This document shows positions 1-8,590 of a stretch of 64,000 nucleotides of DNA, piece by piece. The notes under the pieces were generated by a model. That model was not told where the DNA came from and ran no database searches. It was given only the letters and a program-made list of their open reading frames with translations. This stretch comes from Coccinella septempunctata (lineage: Eukaryota > Arthropoda > Insecta > Coleoptera > Coccinellidae): assembly GCF_907165205.1 (NCBI RefSeq), contig NC_058198.1, forward strand, positions 17,399,001 through 17,463,000, given 5' to 3'. Numbering within the stretch: the first letter of the stretch is position 1; every line of letters starts with the position of its first letter. The position numbers and the translations under genes are program-made.

Positions 1-1089
1 TCAACAATCAAATATCTTATTTCAAAATACTTCAAAGTTCATGCTATACAATTCCTTGTTTTCGCAGGTAGTAATTATGACCAAATCGGTCCGTTGCGGG
101 CGGAAACGTTGAGGGATGGTTTATTGTATTGGTTATACTGTACCTGTGTTATTCTGTACCTGTCACCTAGTCAAAGTAACAAATATTTTACTGTATACTT
201 CAATACGTCAATGGTTCTGAATAGGGTTTTTTCTGCTTATCAAGAAATAGTAGTCCCGTAGATCAGTTATGGCACTGTTTTGGTTTCCATGCTATTGTTC
301 TGGTTTTTTTTAAAGATAAATCCCCTTTGTATTTGTCAAGAGAAATGAGATTTCGATAATTAAGTATGAACGTTGACTTCTATTCTATCTGTCTATTATA
401 TTCGTCAATGTAAACTGTTCTTTGTTTCAGGCTCTGGTAATTACTTTTGAAATTAATTCATTTTAATGAAACATCCTCTACACATCCATATAGCTCATGG
501 AAAACTTCGAAAAACCGAATAAAAAAGTTACTTTCTTCCGTCATGAATTTCTTAAAATGGATTGCTGAAATTTATTAGAGAAAATAACGAAAAATTTTGG
601 TTGCAGTAGCCTTTTTCTTGAGGTTGAAACTGGAATAATAATATTCGCGAGAGTACTGAAGCTGGCATATGGAATAATGAGAAAACAATATAAAAAATTG
701 TGCGGTGCGTAGCGTTAGATCTATGACGCCCTTATAACTAGTGAAACTGAAAAGAGCAAATTTTTTCAATTATCTGTAGGATATAAATAGTAGATGAATC
801 CCTAAAACAATGTTCTTGAATGACAAAGAAAAGCAGGATTGGAAATTATCCTGGTTATAGTGAACCAATGTCTCAATAAATGAGAGGATGAAATAACTCA
901 AAACAAACGAAATTAATTCAGGAACATAATACACATTGATATAAAAGTGGACAAACAAATCAACAGTTGTTGGTTTTCATATATCTGAGTTGAATTCGTT
1001 TATTTATCGCCCTTATTCGAAGGCTCACTTATTTGATATCCTCCTACTTAATTTTTACAGATAATTAGTATATCTGGTCATATTTTGAA

Positions 1090-1570
1090 GTTTTAATTTT
1101 TTTTATACCGTACTTGGAACGGGACCTAACGTTGTCTTTTGAGTACACCTAACAATTTTTAATTTTTTTTCAAACCTAATGTTTCATTCAGAATACACTC
1201 TATATCATAAATGATTCATTATATCAGACTTGCACTCTGAATTCATACATAACCTATTGCTTGATTGCAGGTCAAGAAGCGTTCAGTGGATTTTTTTTTG
1301 CATAGTACTTGAAACAGTTCTAACTGTTAACTTTTATAATCCCCTATCATTTTTTATTTGTTTTCAAAATTAATGTTTCATTAAGAATATGCTGTAAATT
1401 CAAATATCAGACTTGCACTCCAATATTATGAATTTTCTATTTCTTGATCGCAGGTCAAGGAGCGTTCAGTCTTTTACGCATAGTACTTAAAACAGTACTG
1501 TTGTCTTTTCTCTACATCTAACAATTTTCAATTTTTTTCGAAGTTAATATTTCATTTTGAATATAGAGCG
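1090..1570. repeat. ~182-bp sub-repeats downstream of the array gene
   Basis: Two and a half degenerate copies of a ~182-bp module lie side by side. They are marked by 'cagacttgcactc', 'gcaggtcaag' followed by 'agcgttcagt', and 'catagtactt' followed by 'aaacagt'. The same block occurs in units 2 (about 10450-10930) and 3 (about 14370-14830), and inverted at about 60360-60781. It starts immediately 3' of the minus-strand gene, so it may form its 3' untranslated or termination region. Confidence 0.75.
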
Positions 1571-1601
1571 CGGGCTGGAGTTACAAATCCTACAAAAGTT
1601 T

Positions 1602-2111
1602 TCATTTTATAGGTTTCTCCTTCTTCCTAAAAATCTCAATGTAGTCATTCACATTGAAAAGTTTGATATTAGGATCTTCTTTTCTTCTAATAGATGTCAT
1701 ATTCAGAATCTCCTTCAGAATGAAAGACCTCGTCGAACGTTTTCTCAGATTTCCGTTCGACACATACTGCTTTTTTTCTCCAACATCGAAATTTATTTTC
1801 TTCACGACTTTTTGGCTATGTTCATCTTGATTACCTTCTCTTCTTGCAGCGTGAGTGTCGGATTTTTTCTGCGGAACTTTTCCTCTTTTTCGTTCTCCTA
1901 CATGTGACTTCAGAAAATTCCTGATTTGAACTGTTCTCCTCAAGTCAATTTGTTTAGACTTCAATTTTTCCAATCCCATTCTCAAGATATTCTTTCTGTC
2001 CATCTCGTCTTCCACAATGAAAAAAATTTTTAAGTATGAAACGATAAAATTCGATAGTATCAAAGTTAAAAAATGTAAACCACAACACAATATTTGCAGC
2101 ACGAAGCACAT
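1602..2111 (-). CDS. Array gene copy A: unrecognised 169-aa basic protein with hydrophobic N-terminus
   Basis: This is a single open frame of 169 codons. Residues 1 to about 34 are hydrophobic (rich in L, F, I, C, V) and would serve as a signal peptide or signal anchor. From about residue 36 the protein is strongly basic, with many KR/RK clusters and no cysteine, so it is not a disulphide-rich toxin type. I recognise no family. A TATA box and initiator lie just upstream, leaving an 8-nt leader if the first ATG is used. An internal ATG (codon 37, in a stronger context) would give a ~133-aa basic, possibly nuclear, protein without the hydrophobic segment. Nearly identical open frames exist at 14889-15395 and 59819-60328, and a broken one near 11015-11476. 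Conservation among such young copies does not by itself prove selection. Confidence 0.6.
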   Translation of the reverse strand: MCFVLQILCCGLHFLTLILSNFIVSYLKIFFIVEDEMDRKNILRMGLEKLKSKQIDLRRTVQIRNFLKSHVGERKRGKVPQKKSDTHAARREGNQDEHSQKVVKKINFDVGEKKQYVSNGNLRKRSTRSFILKEILNMTSIRRKEDPNIKLFNVNDYIEIFRKKEKPIK

Positions 2112-2152
2112 TCACAACTGAATACTTTGTACATCTACTCCGCTGTTATATA
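2112..2152 (-). promoter_or_regulatory. TATA box and TCAGT initiator of array gene copy A
   Basis: On the minus strand TATATAA (2152-2146) is followed, with its first base 33 nt upstream, by TCAGT with its A at 2119. That is the usual spacing of an arthropod TATA plus initiator core promoter. The same arrangement is kept at 11507-11513, 15430-15436 and 59778-59784. The start codon follows the predicted start site by only 8 nt. Confidence 0.6.
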
Positions 2153-2344
2153 GCCCCTCTACCATCCCTCCCTAGCACCCCACCACCCAATTGCCCGTTC
2201 CGTCGTCTAATTCGATATTAGATTGCTGTGACTTAAAATTTCTATGGAATCAACGTATTACATTCGTTCAATTTAACTGTCACAAGTCGGACTGTTTGTT
2301 GATTTATCCTTAACTTCCTATGACCAATTTTGAAGTGTTACTTT

Positions 2345-2412
2345 TATTAGTTGTATGATGAGCCTTGAGAAAGGAACAAAATAGTTCCGAAACGTTGGCG
2401 AATTAATAAGAG
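2345..2412 (+). other. Hairpin followed by GAAACGTTGG, resembling Penelope-type terminal motifs
   Basis: The stretch reads TGATGAG, a spacer, a GGAAC/GTTCC hairpin with an A-rich loop, then CGAAACGTTGG. It is kept in every unit (near 11715, 15635 and inverted near 59555). It resembles the degenerate hammerhead-like ends seen in some Penelope-like elements. However, the base preceding TGATGA is A rather than C, and an unpaired stretch separates the core from the hairpin, so I do not call it an active ribozyme. Confidence 0.3.
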
Positions 2413-2475
2413 ATTGTTTTTCAACCTGTCCAAATTCCTGCGATATTTTACCTATTGTGTTCAATCCATTATTTA

Positions 2476-3303
2476 TGTAGGATCCACAATTGTGTAAATA
2501 TTGTAAATAAATGTTGTCGTGCATGGAAGACTTTAGAAATTCGAACTTTCCGAAGTCTTTCGTTGAAGAAAATAGGTCACAGCTTTGCGCCTTGAAACAA
2601 AACAGATTTCTATAGAAATCTGTTTCCTATAGAAACAATAGATAACTAGATTTATCGCCAACCCCTACAGATGTTAAGAGAAAGGTCTAAACTTTATGGC
2701 AACAGCATGTGTAACATTAAGTCATTGACGCTGGCGTGAACAAAGATTCCTTTAACATTGAGATACGCCAGATGACGTTTGCTGATTGATGGGACAATTT
2801 GAAGACGGGGTAAGTACCATCCCAAGACTTGGTACTGCTGGAGTCCAATTGGTCCAAAAGTAAAAGAGACATCCCCTAAGTTTTCCCATCAGAAATGTGG
2901 GTGGGCCTTGAAGCTTTAAAATCATTGTTCTTTCCGGAAAAACATTCATTCAGAGGTACATTCAGAGAGTTAGATTCAGAGATTCAGATTCAGATTGATT
3001 CGCTAAGTGTCGGGTTCAGTTCTGAATATAGACGAAAGACGAATAGACGATTCAATATTTAGATGTTTAGGCGATTAGACGATAAGAGTTTTATTTAGAA
3101 GTAAAGAAAGTTTAGAGTAATAGTCAGCAATCGGTCACAATATATTTAATATATTGTGTAGAGTGAATCCAACGTGTACATTTGTTAATAAACTTGTAAA
3201 TAGAGTTCGAGTTTTATTAACAACACCATTAAGAAGAGGGGAAATATAGATTTATTTTTGTCTGAAAGAGAATCATACCCTAGACCAGATAAAAAAGCCT
3301 ACA
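2476..3303 (+). repeat. gypsy-1 5' LTR
   Basis: The 828-bp direct repeat matches 7088-7915 with about six substitutions and no length change. It starts TGTAGG and ends CCTACA. An AATAAA-type signal occurs near 3187. The LTR includes a self-complementary stretch near 2612-2634 (AGATTTCTATAGAAATCT). Confidence 0.93.
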
Positions 3304-3306
3304 TTT

Positions 3307-3324
3307 TGGGGGCTCGTCCGGGAT
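3307..3324 (+). other. gypsy-1 primer-binding site, tRNA-Pro type
   Basis: TGGGGGCTCGTCCGGGAT lies 3 nt after the 5' LTR. It is the 18-nt site known from gammaretroviruses as complementary to the 3' end of tRNA-Pro. It marks where minus-strand DNA synthesis would be primed. Confidence 0.9.
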
Positions 3325-4153
3325 ATCAAAGTGAATTTCATCAACGGGAATAAAAAGTTCATACATCAACCAGCATTTGAAGAAAGAATTGAAGCTACTT
3401 AGACGAAGTGCATCAACGACTGGAGAATTTCTTTCGACGTCCAACCGTAAGCAGCGAAGCAGACGACGAGGAGCAACCATCGCAATTGTGAAGTGTGTGA
3501 TGTGTTTAAAGGCCAATTTGTGAAAATCTAGTGACGTGCAAAACTTTTGGATCACATACGGAAACAAGGTAGGATCTTTCCTTATAGTCGACGAACGGAA
3601 AACGAATTGCTTTGTTGTGTGTTAACTCCAATAACTAGACGAAAGTTGCAGCACTTATTTTTTCGAATTGAGACTTCTTTGTTGAAAGACGAATTGGCTT
3701 CCAGGAGACATAAGGATTTCTTCGAATTGTTCGAATATTTTGATTGAGATTTTGCGAATAACTTTTGTGTATTCAAATTCATTTATTTTTTAAATTAGAC
3801 ATTTGATCCAGTATTAGACGTTACGCACTAGAAAGAGGAGACGTATTTTTGTTTTGAAGTTTTATTTTGTTCATTTTTTTTTAATTACCATTGTGTAGTA
3901 TTTCAAGATAAAGGGATTTTTGAATTAGATAATCATTCATTATTGACCTAGATAAGGGTGAGATGAACGGAATCTGTAAGATTGTGATTCCGATATTTTT
4001 TTTTATAGATATTTTCATTTGAATTGTGTTTTTGTTGTTTTTGTGTATTGTGTGAACGATTGCTGATTAACGTTTTCGCGTGACCATTAGGTAGAGAATT
4101 TCGGTTCGTTTCATTTTCTTTTTCGTTTCGAGTACTCTTTTTCAAAAAGCGAT
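3325..4153 (+). other. gypsy-1 untranslated leader
   Basis: About 830 nt separate the primer site from the Gag start. I see no convincing gene here. Short open frames on either strand have no recognisable content. The region probably carries packaging and translation signals. Confidence 0.6.
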
Positions 4154-6760
4154 ATGTATTTAGGCGAAATAGTCGATATTGAGCGCGGAATCACGAGCGC
4201 GAAGATTCCAGCCATAAGGGCTCTTCATATCATTTGTTTCGGCTCTGAAGGGGAGAATTACAAGAGACGTCGAGCTCTACGTAATTTTGCTGGGTTTTCT
4301 TGGGGAATAGAATCTCAAGAACATAAAGAGCATTTAGAGCTGGTCTCAAAGGAGTTGACTGCGGCAGATTTGACAGCTATTTGTGGAATATTGAATTTAT
4401 CGTACGATGGGTCGACCGAAGAAGTAGCCAAGAGAATATGTGATTTTCTAGCTTCTCCCACTGAAATCACAAACGATGAGGAGGATAGGGAATCGGAAGA
4501 TGAGTGGAGCTCCTTGGTTTCCACTCAAAGCCGAATTGAGCGTAATGGGGGCGAAAATCGAGAAGGTAGAAGTTGCTTTTCGCTTACGTTTAGAGATGTT
4601 GAAGACTCTATACGTCCATTCAGCGGAAATGACGACTATCCGGTTTCTAGGTGGATTAACGATTTCGAAGGAATCGCAAGCTTGACGAACTGGACGGATC
4701 TTCAGATGTTGCTGTTCGCAAAAAGATCACTTACGGGATTGGCGAAGTTGTTTGTGCAATCCCAGTCGGGCGTTAAGACGTGGTCTTCTTTGAAAAAAGA
4801 GTTGATCGAAGAATTTGGGATCCGTGTCAGTACGGCTCAGATTCACAAGTTATTGGCCAAGAGGATTAAAAAATCCAATGAGAATGTGCAGGAGTACATT
4901 CTCACGATGCGAGAAATTGCCAGTAGGGCTAATATCGAAGATGACGCGGTCATTCAATATATCATTGACGGAATTCTTGATGATTCTGGAAATAAAGTCG
5001 TTCTGTATGGAGCAAGGAACTTCCGAGATTTCAAGGAGAAGGCCCGAATATACGAAGAAATCGCCAAAAAGAGGAATCTCCCGGTACAAAGGAGAGAGGT
5101 CAATCCAAGTGAGAGACGTAGTACCGAGGGAAAACAGGGAACGGAAGTGAATCGTAGTCGTTCTGGACGAAACGAGGCTAAAACTAACAACCTCAATAAG
5201 TACAGTCAAAACTGTTTCAACTGTGGAAAACAAGGACACATGTCGAGGGAATGTCCGGATAAGGCCAAGGGCACGAAGTGCTATAAATGCCAGGGGTTCG
5301 GGCATATTGCAACGAATTGCACGCGAAAAGAAGCACAGAAGACACCTTCCAACAACGTAGCCATGATGGAATGTGTTCCAAAAAATTCTGTGGAATTGAG
5401 CATAGGATCTTTCGTTGTCGATGCTCTTTTCGATACAGGAAGCGACATCAGTATCATACGAGAAGACGTCTATAAAAAACATTTTAAGGAGTTGCCTTTG
5501 TCAGACGATGTCCTCGCAATAAGAGGCTTGGGTCATCATAAAATGAGCACAATGGGGTCGCTTCAGTTAGATGTGAAGATATGCGGTCATAGTTACTCAC
5601 TCATATTCCATGTGATGTCGAGGGATTCTTCTGGATTCCAGGCGATATTGGGGAGTAACATACTGAAGCAAGCGACGATTCACATTGGGGATGACGGCAT
5701 TAGAGTCGATCCGAAAGTATCTGAAGACGATACGAGTCGATGGCTGATGAACATCGTTGTGGATGACGAGGAGGACGAAATCGATGTTGGCCACATCGAA
5801 AACGTCGAGGTGAAAAAGGAAGCCCACGACTTGATGAAGAACTATGCGCCAGAGAAAACGGAAATTACGGATATAAAAATGAAAATAATTCTCAAAACTG
5901 AGGAGCCTATTTATCAAAGAGCAAGGAGACTTTCTGTACCGGAACAAGAAGAGGTAGACAAGCAGATAGATGAATGGTTACAAGAGGGCGTGATCAGGGA
6001 GAGCTGCTCAGATTTCGCCAGTCCAATTGTACTTGTCAGTAAAAAGGATGGCACTAAAAGGTTATGTTGTGATTATAGAAAGCTCAACAAGAATATTATC
6101 AAAGACAGGTTTCCGTTACCACTGATCGAGGATGTCATGGATCGCCTAGATGGAGCAATGTTTTTCACTACTATAGATCTGAAAAACGGGTTTTTTCATG
6201 TCGAGGTCGAGGAGAGTAGTGTAAAGTACACATCTTTCATAACGCCCACTGGGCAATACGAGTTTTTGAAATGCCCTTTCTCTGACGACGTATTGATCTA
6301 TTATATGGACGACTTGATCATACCTAGTAAAGATGAAAAGGAGGGTTTGGAAAAACTGAAAAGGGTACTGGAAGTAGAAAAAAAGTTCGGGTTAGAAATC
6401 AAGAGGAAAAAATGCCAACTGTTGAAGAAGAAAGTTCAGTTTTTGGGATATATCGAAGTAGAGGGAATTAGCTATGTCCTGATTACAACAGGTGTACCGA
6501 GAGGAAACGGTCAAGTGGAAAGAATTAACCGATCTATTATTCCGGTATTCGCCAAGCTCAGTATGGATGAACCAACAAAATGGTACAAACATACAGATAG
6601 AGTTCAGAGGGCGCTTAATTCGACATACCAGAGGAGCGTAGATACAACTCCTTTCGAAATGCTGATAGGTGTGAAAATGAGAAAAAAGAAGACATTGTGG
6701 TCAACGAAATCATCGAGCAGGAAGTCAGGAAACTGTTCGATGATGAAAGGGAAGAACTGA
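4154..6760 (+). CDS. gypsy-1 Gag-Pol fusion frame with in-frame internal deletions
   Basis: The frame is 868 codons. Residues ~60-100 resemble a SAP-like DNA-binding helix pair. A Ty3-type Gag core follows (~150-300), then two zinc knuckles CX2CX4HX4C at 354-367 and 376-389, then aspartic protease with DTGS at 427-430. Reverse transcriptase starts near 585. Its first catalytic Asp is about D675 and the YMDD box is at 717-720. Only 44 residues separate these, against 65 in gypsy-2, so about 21 residues of the palm were deleted. Shortly after the YMDD region the frame jumps directly to the end of the integrase core (NGQVERINR). Thumb, RNase H and the integrase zinc domain are absent. Near 6685 an indel shifts the frame, so the last ~25 residues are aberrant and the true C-terminus continues in the next frame. 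Confidence 0.88.
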   Translation: MYLGEIVDIERGITSAKIPAIRALHIICFGSEGENYKRRRALRNFAGFSWGIESQEHKEHLELVSKELTAADLTAICGILNLSYDGSTEEVAKRICDFLASPTEITNDEEDRESEDEWSSLVSTQSRIERNGGENREGRSCFSLTFRDVEDSIRPFSGNDDYPVSRWINDFEGIASLTNWTDLQMLLFAKRSLTGLAKLFVQSQSGVKTWSSLKKELIEEFGIRVSTAQIHKLLAKRIKKSNENVQEYILTMREIASRANIEDDAVIQYIIDGILDDSGNKVVLYGARNFRDFKEKARIYEEIAKKRNLPVQRREVNPSERRSTEGKQGTEVNRSRSGRNEAKTNNLNKYSQNCFNCGKQGHMSRECPDKAKGTKCYKCQGFGHIATNCTRKEAQKTPSNNVAMMECVPKNSVELSIGSFVVDALFDTGSDISIIREDVYKKHFKELPLSDDVLAIRGLGHHKMSTMGSLQLDVKICGHSYSLIFHVMSRDSSGFQAILGSNILKQATIHIGDDGIRVDPKVSEDDTSRWLMNIVVDDEEDEIDVGHIENVEVKKEAHDLMKNYAPEKTEITDIKMKIILKTEEPIYQRARRLSVPEQEEVDKQIDEWLQEGVIRESCSDFASPIVLVSKKDGTKRLCCDYRKLNKNIIKDRFPLPLIEDVMDRLDGAMFFTTIDLKNGFFHVEVEESSVKYTSFITPTGQYEFLKCPFSDDVLIYYMDDLIIPSKDEKEGLEKLKRVLEVEKKFGLEIKRKKCQLLKKKVQFLGYIEVEGISYVLITTGVPRGNGQVERINRSIIPVFAKLSMDEPTKWYKHTDRVQRALNSTYQRSVDTTPFEMLIGVKMRKKKTLWSTKSSSRKSGNCSMMKGKN

Positions 6761-7071
6761 GGAAGAACGGAAAAAAACAGCTTATAAAAGTGCAGGAGGA
6801 AAATAAGAGAAGTTACAATTTGCGACGGAAAAGTGCGGCCAATTATAAAGAAGGAGAACTTGTAGCGATCAAAAGAACTCAGTTCGGATCTGGTCTAAAG
6901 TTCAGTAGCAAGTTCTTAGGCCCTTACGAAGTGGTGAAGGCTAAGGGCAAGGAAAGGTACGAAGTCGTGAAGATAGGTGCTCACGAGGGCCCTAAGCATA
7001 CGACTACCTGTGCGGAATTCATGAAACCATGGGTCAATTTCGCTGATACCGAGTCCGAGGCGGACTCGTAG
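6697..7071 (+). pseudogene. gypsy-1 integrase C-terminal domain, shifted frame
   Basis: This 124-codon frame overlaps the end of the main frame by 64 nt. It carries the basic linker and a GPYEV-containing domain typical of the C-terminus of Ty3/gypsy integrases. It is separated from the upstream frame by an indel in an A-rich run near 6680-6690. Translation would end 16 nt before the 3' LTR. The purine tract expected upstream of the LTR is weak (aggatggccgag). Confidence 0.8.
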
Positions 7072-7087
7072 TTCAGGATGGCCGAGT

Positions 7088-7915
7088 TGTAGGATCCACA
7101 ATTGTGTAAATATTGTAAATAAATGTTGTCGTGCATGGAAGACTTTAGAAATTCGAACTTTCCGAAGTCTTTCGTTGAAGAAAATAGGTCACAGCTTTGC
7201 GCCTTGAAACAAAACAGATTTCTATAGAAATCTGTTTCCTATAGAAACAATAGATAACTAGATTTATCGCCAACCCCTACAGATGTTTAGAGAAAGGTCT
7301 AAACTTTATGGCAACAGCATGTGTAACATTAAGTCATTGACGCTGGCGTGAACAAAGCTTCTTTTAACATTGAGATACGCCAGATGACGTTTGCTGATTG
7401 ATGGGACAATTTGAAGACGGGGTAAGTACCATCCCAAGACTTGGTACTGCTGGAGTCCAATTGGTCCAAAAGTAAAAGAGACATCCCCTAAGTTTTCCCA
7501 TCAGAAATGTGGGTGGGCCTTGAAGCTTTAAAATCATTGTTCTTTCCGGAAAAACATTCATTCAGAGGTACATTCAGAGAGTTAGATTCAGAGATTCAGA
7601 TTCAGATTGATTCGCTAAGTGTCGGGTTCAGTTCTGAATATAGACGAAAGACGAATAGACGATTCAATATTTAGATGTTTAGGCGATTAGACGATGAGAG
7701 TTTTATTTAGAAGTAAAGAAAGTTTAGAGTAATAGTCAGCAATCGGTCACAATATATTTAATATATTGTGTAGAGTGAATCCAACGTGTACATTTGTTAA
7801 TAAACTTGTAAATAGAGTTCGAATTTTATTAACAACACCATTAAGAAGAGGGGAAATATAGGTTTATTTTTGTCTGAAAGAGAATCATACCCTAGACCAG
7901 ATAAAAAAGCCTACA
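7088..7915 (+). repeat. gypsy-1 3' LTR
   Basis: This is the 828-bp partner of the 5' LTR. It ends CCTACA and is followed by the TTTA target duplication at 7916-7919, after which the ~3.9 kb unit resumes. Confidence 0.93.
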
Positions 7916-8203
7916 TTTATGATACCTAAAAAGAACATATAAAATATTTTGTTATTTTGTGATACTTGAGCCTAACACTAAAAATACCTGAAATTATAGA
8001 GTGTTTTATATAATTATGAGATTATGAAACATATGCGAATTTAAATGATAATTGTCCAGAGTATTTCTCTTACAGAAAGAATATACTATTATATATTACT
8101 GTTCATTTTTTCAAACGTTTCTGATATTATGAAATGATAAAATATCAACAATTGAAAAGTATAAGTTATCGATACAGATAATAACTATCTGGATAAGCAA
8201 GTA

Positions 8204-8431
8204 TTGAAGCGCATAAGTATTTCAATTCTTAAGTTTGTTTCAAATCTCGCTGCTCCAAACAATATTTCAAAATTAATAATTTCTAGAGAATTCTTTTTCA
8301 TCATTTACATTCACGTTGTAGATGGTATACACGTTTTTCCTGAGGAAATAAAAACTATAGAAAGAATGTCCCTGAATAAATTTAACGACTCTGATGTATA
8401 TGCAGAAATCCATGTAGGTTCCTATATATAA
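8204..8431 (+). other. Open frame of ~75 codons kept in all array units, coding status unknown
   Basis: The frame is kept with a few amino-acid changes at 12121-12348 and 16039-16266, and on the opposite strand in the inverted unit near 58950-59177. It begins at a non-ATG codon and has no recognisable domain. It could be an exon or a chance open frame in AT-rich sequence. I favour chance but list it because all copies keep it. Confidence 0.2.
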
Positions 8432-8548
8432 GTACAGAATCGTTATTTTTTATTTTCACCCTAATTATACGGAGCACTACTATCTACTTCATGAATTTCA
8501 TTTTCAATGTCTCAACCGAGAAACCGAAAAATTTTGAGTATATAATAA

Positions 8549-8552
8549 TGAA

Positions 8553-8587
<35 letters not shown>

Positions 8588-8590
8588 ATC
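8549..8590. repeat. TAAA microsatellite of unit 1
   Basis: About ten copies of TAAA/AATA follow 'tataataatg'. The same microsatellite lies at about 12468-12503 in unit 2 and 16386-16422 in unit 3, with different lengths. In the inverted unit this is the site occupied by the Dong element. Confidence 0.9.

Larger units (their letters stand above)
2476..7915 (+). mobile_element. gypsy-1: Ty3/gypsy LTR retrotransposon, internally deleted
   Basis: The element is 5440 bp, with identical-length LTRs (828 bp) beginning TGTAGG and ending CCTACA. It is flanked by a direct TTTA at 2472-2475 and 7916-7919. The empty site is seen in units 2 and 3, where the sequence runs straight through. The two LTRs differ at about six positions, so the insertion is fairly recent. 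Order inside is primer site, ~830-nt leader, Gag with zinc knuckles, protease, part of reverse transcriptase, C-terminal integrase. The order and motifs place it in Ty3/gypsy. RNase H and the integrase N-terminus and most of its core are missing, so it cannot be autonomous. Confidence 0.95.

Noticed and set aside
575..958. Two adjacent hydrophobic minus-strand open frames (64 and 62 codons), repeated in the array units
   Set aside because: They are separated by a stop, rich in F, Y, I and L as expected from AT-rich noncoding DNA, broken in some units, and have no promoter or domain.
1557..1907. 116-codon plus-strand frame opposite the array gene (also at 14841)
   Set aside because: It is the mirror of the basic protein's codons (S/F/L-rich translation of the opposite strand) and has no start or promoter evidence.
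2345..2412. Second hammerhead ribozyme in the array unit
   Set aside because: The base at core position C3 is A, and the stem following the core is not contiguous with it. The motif is only hammerhead-like.
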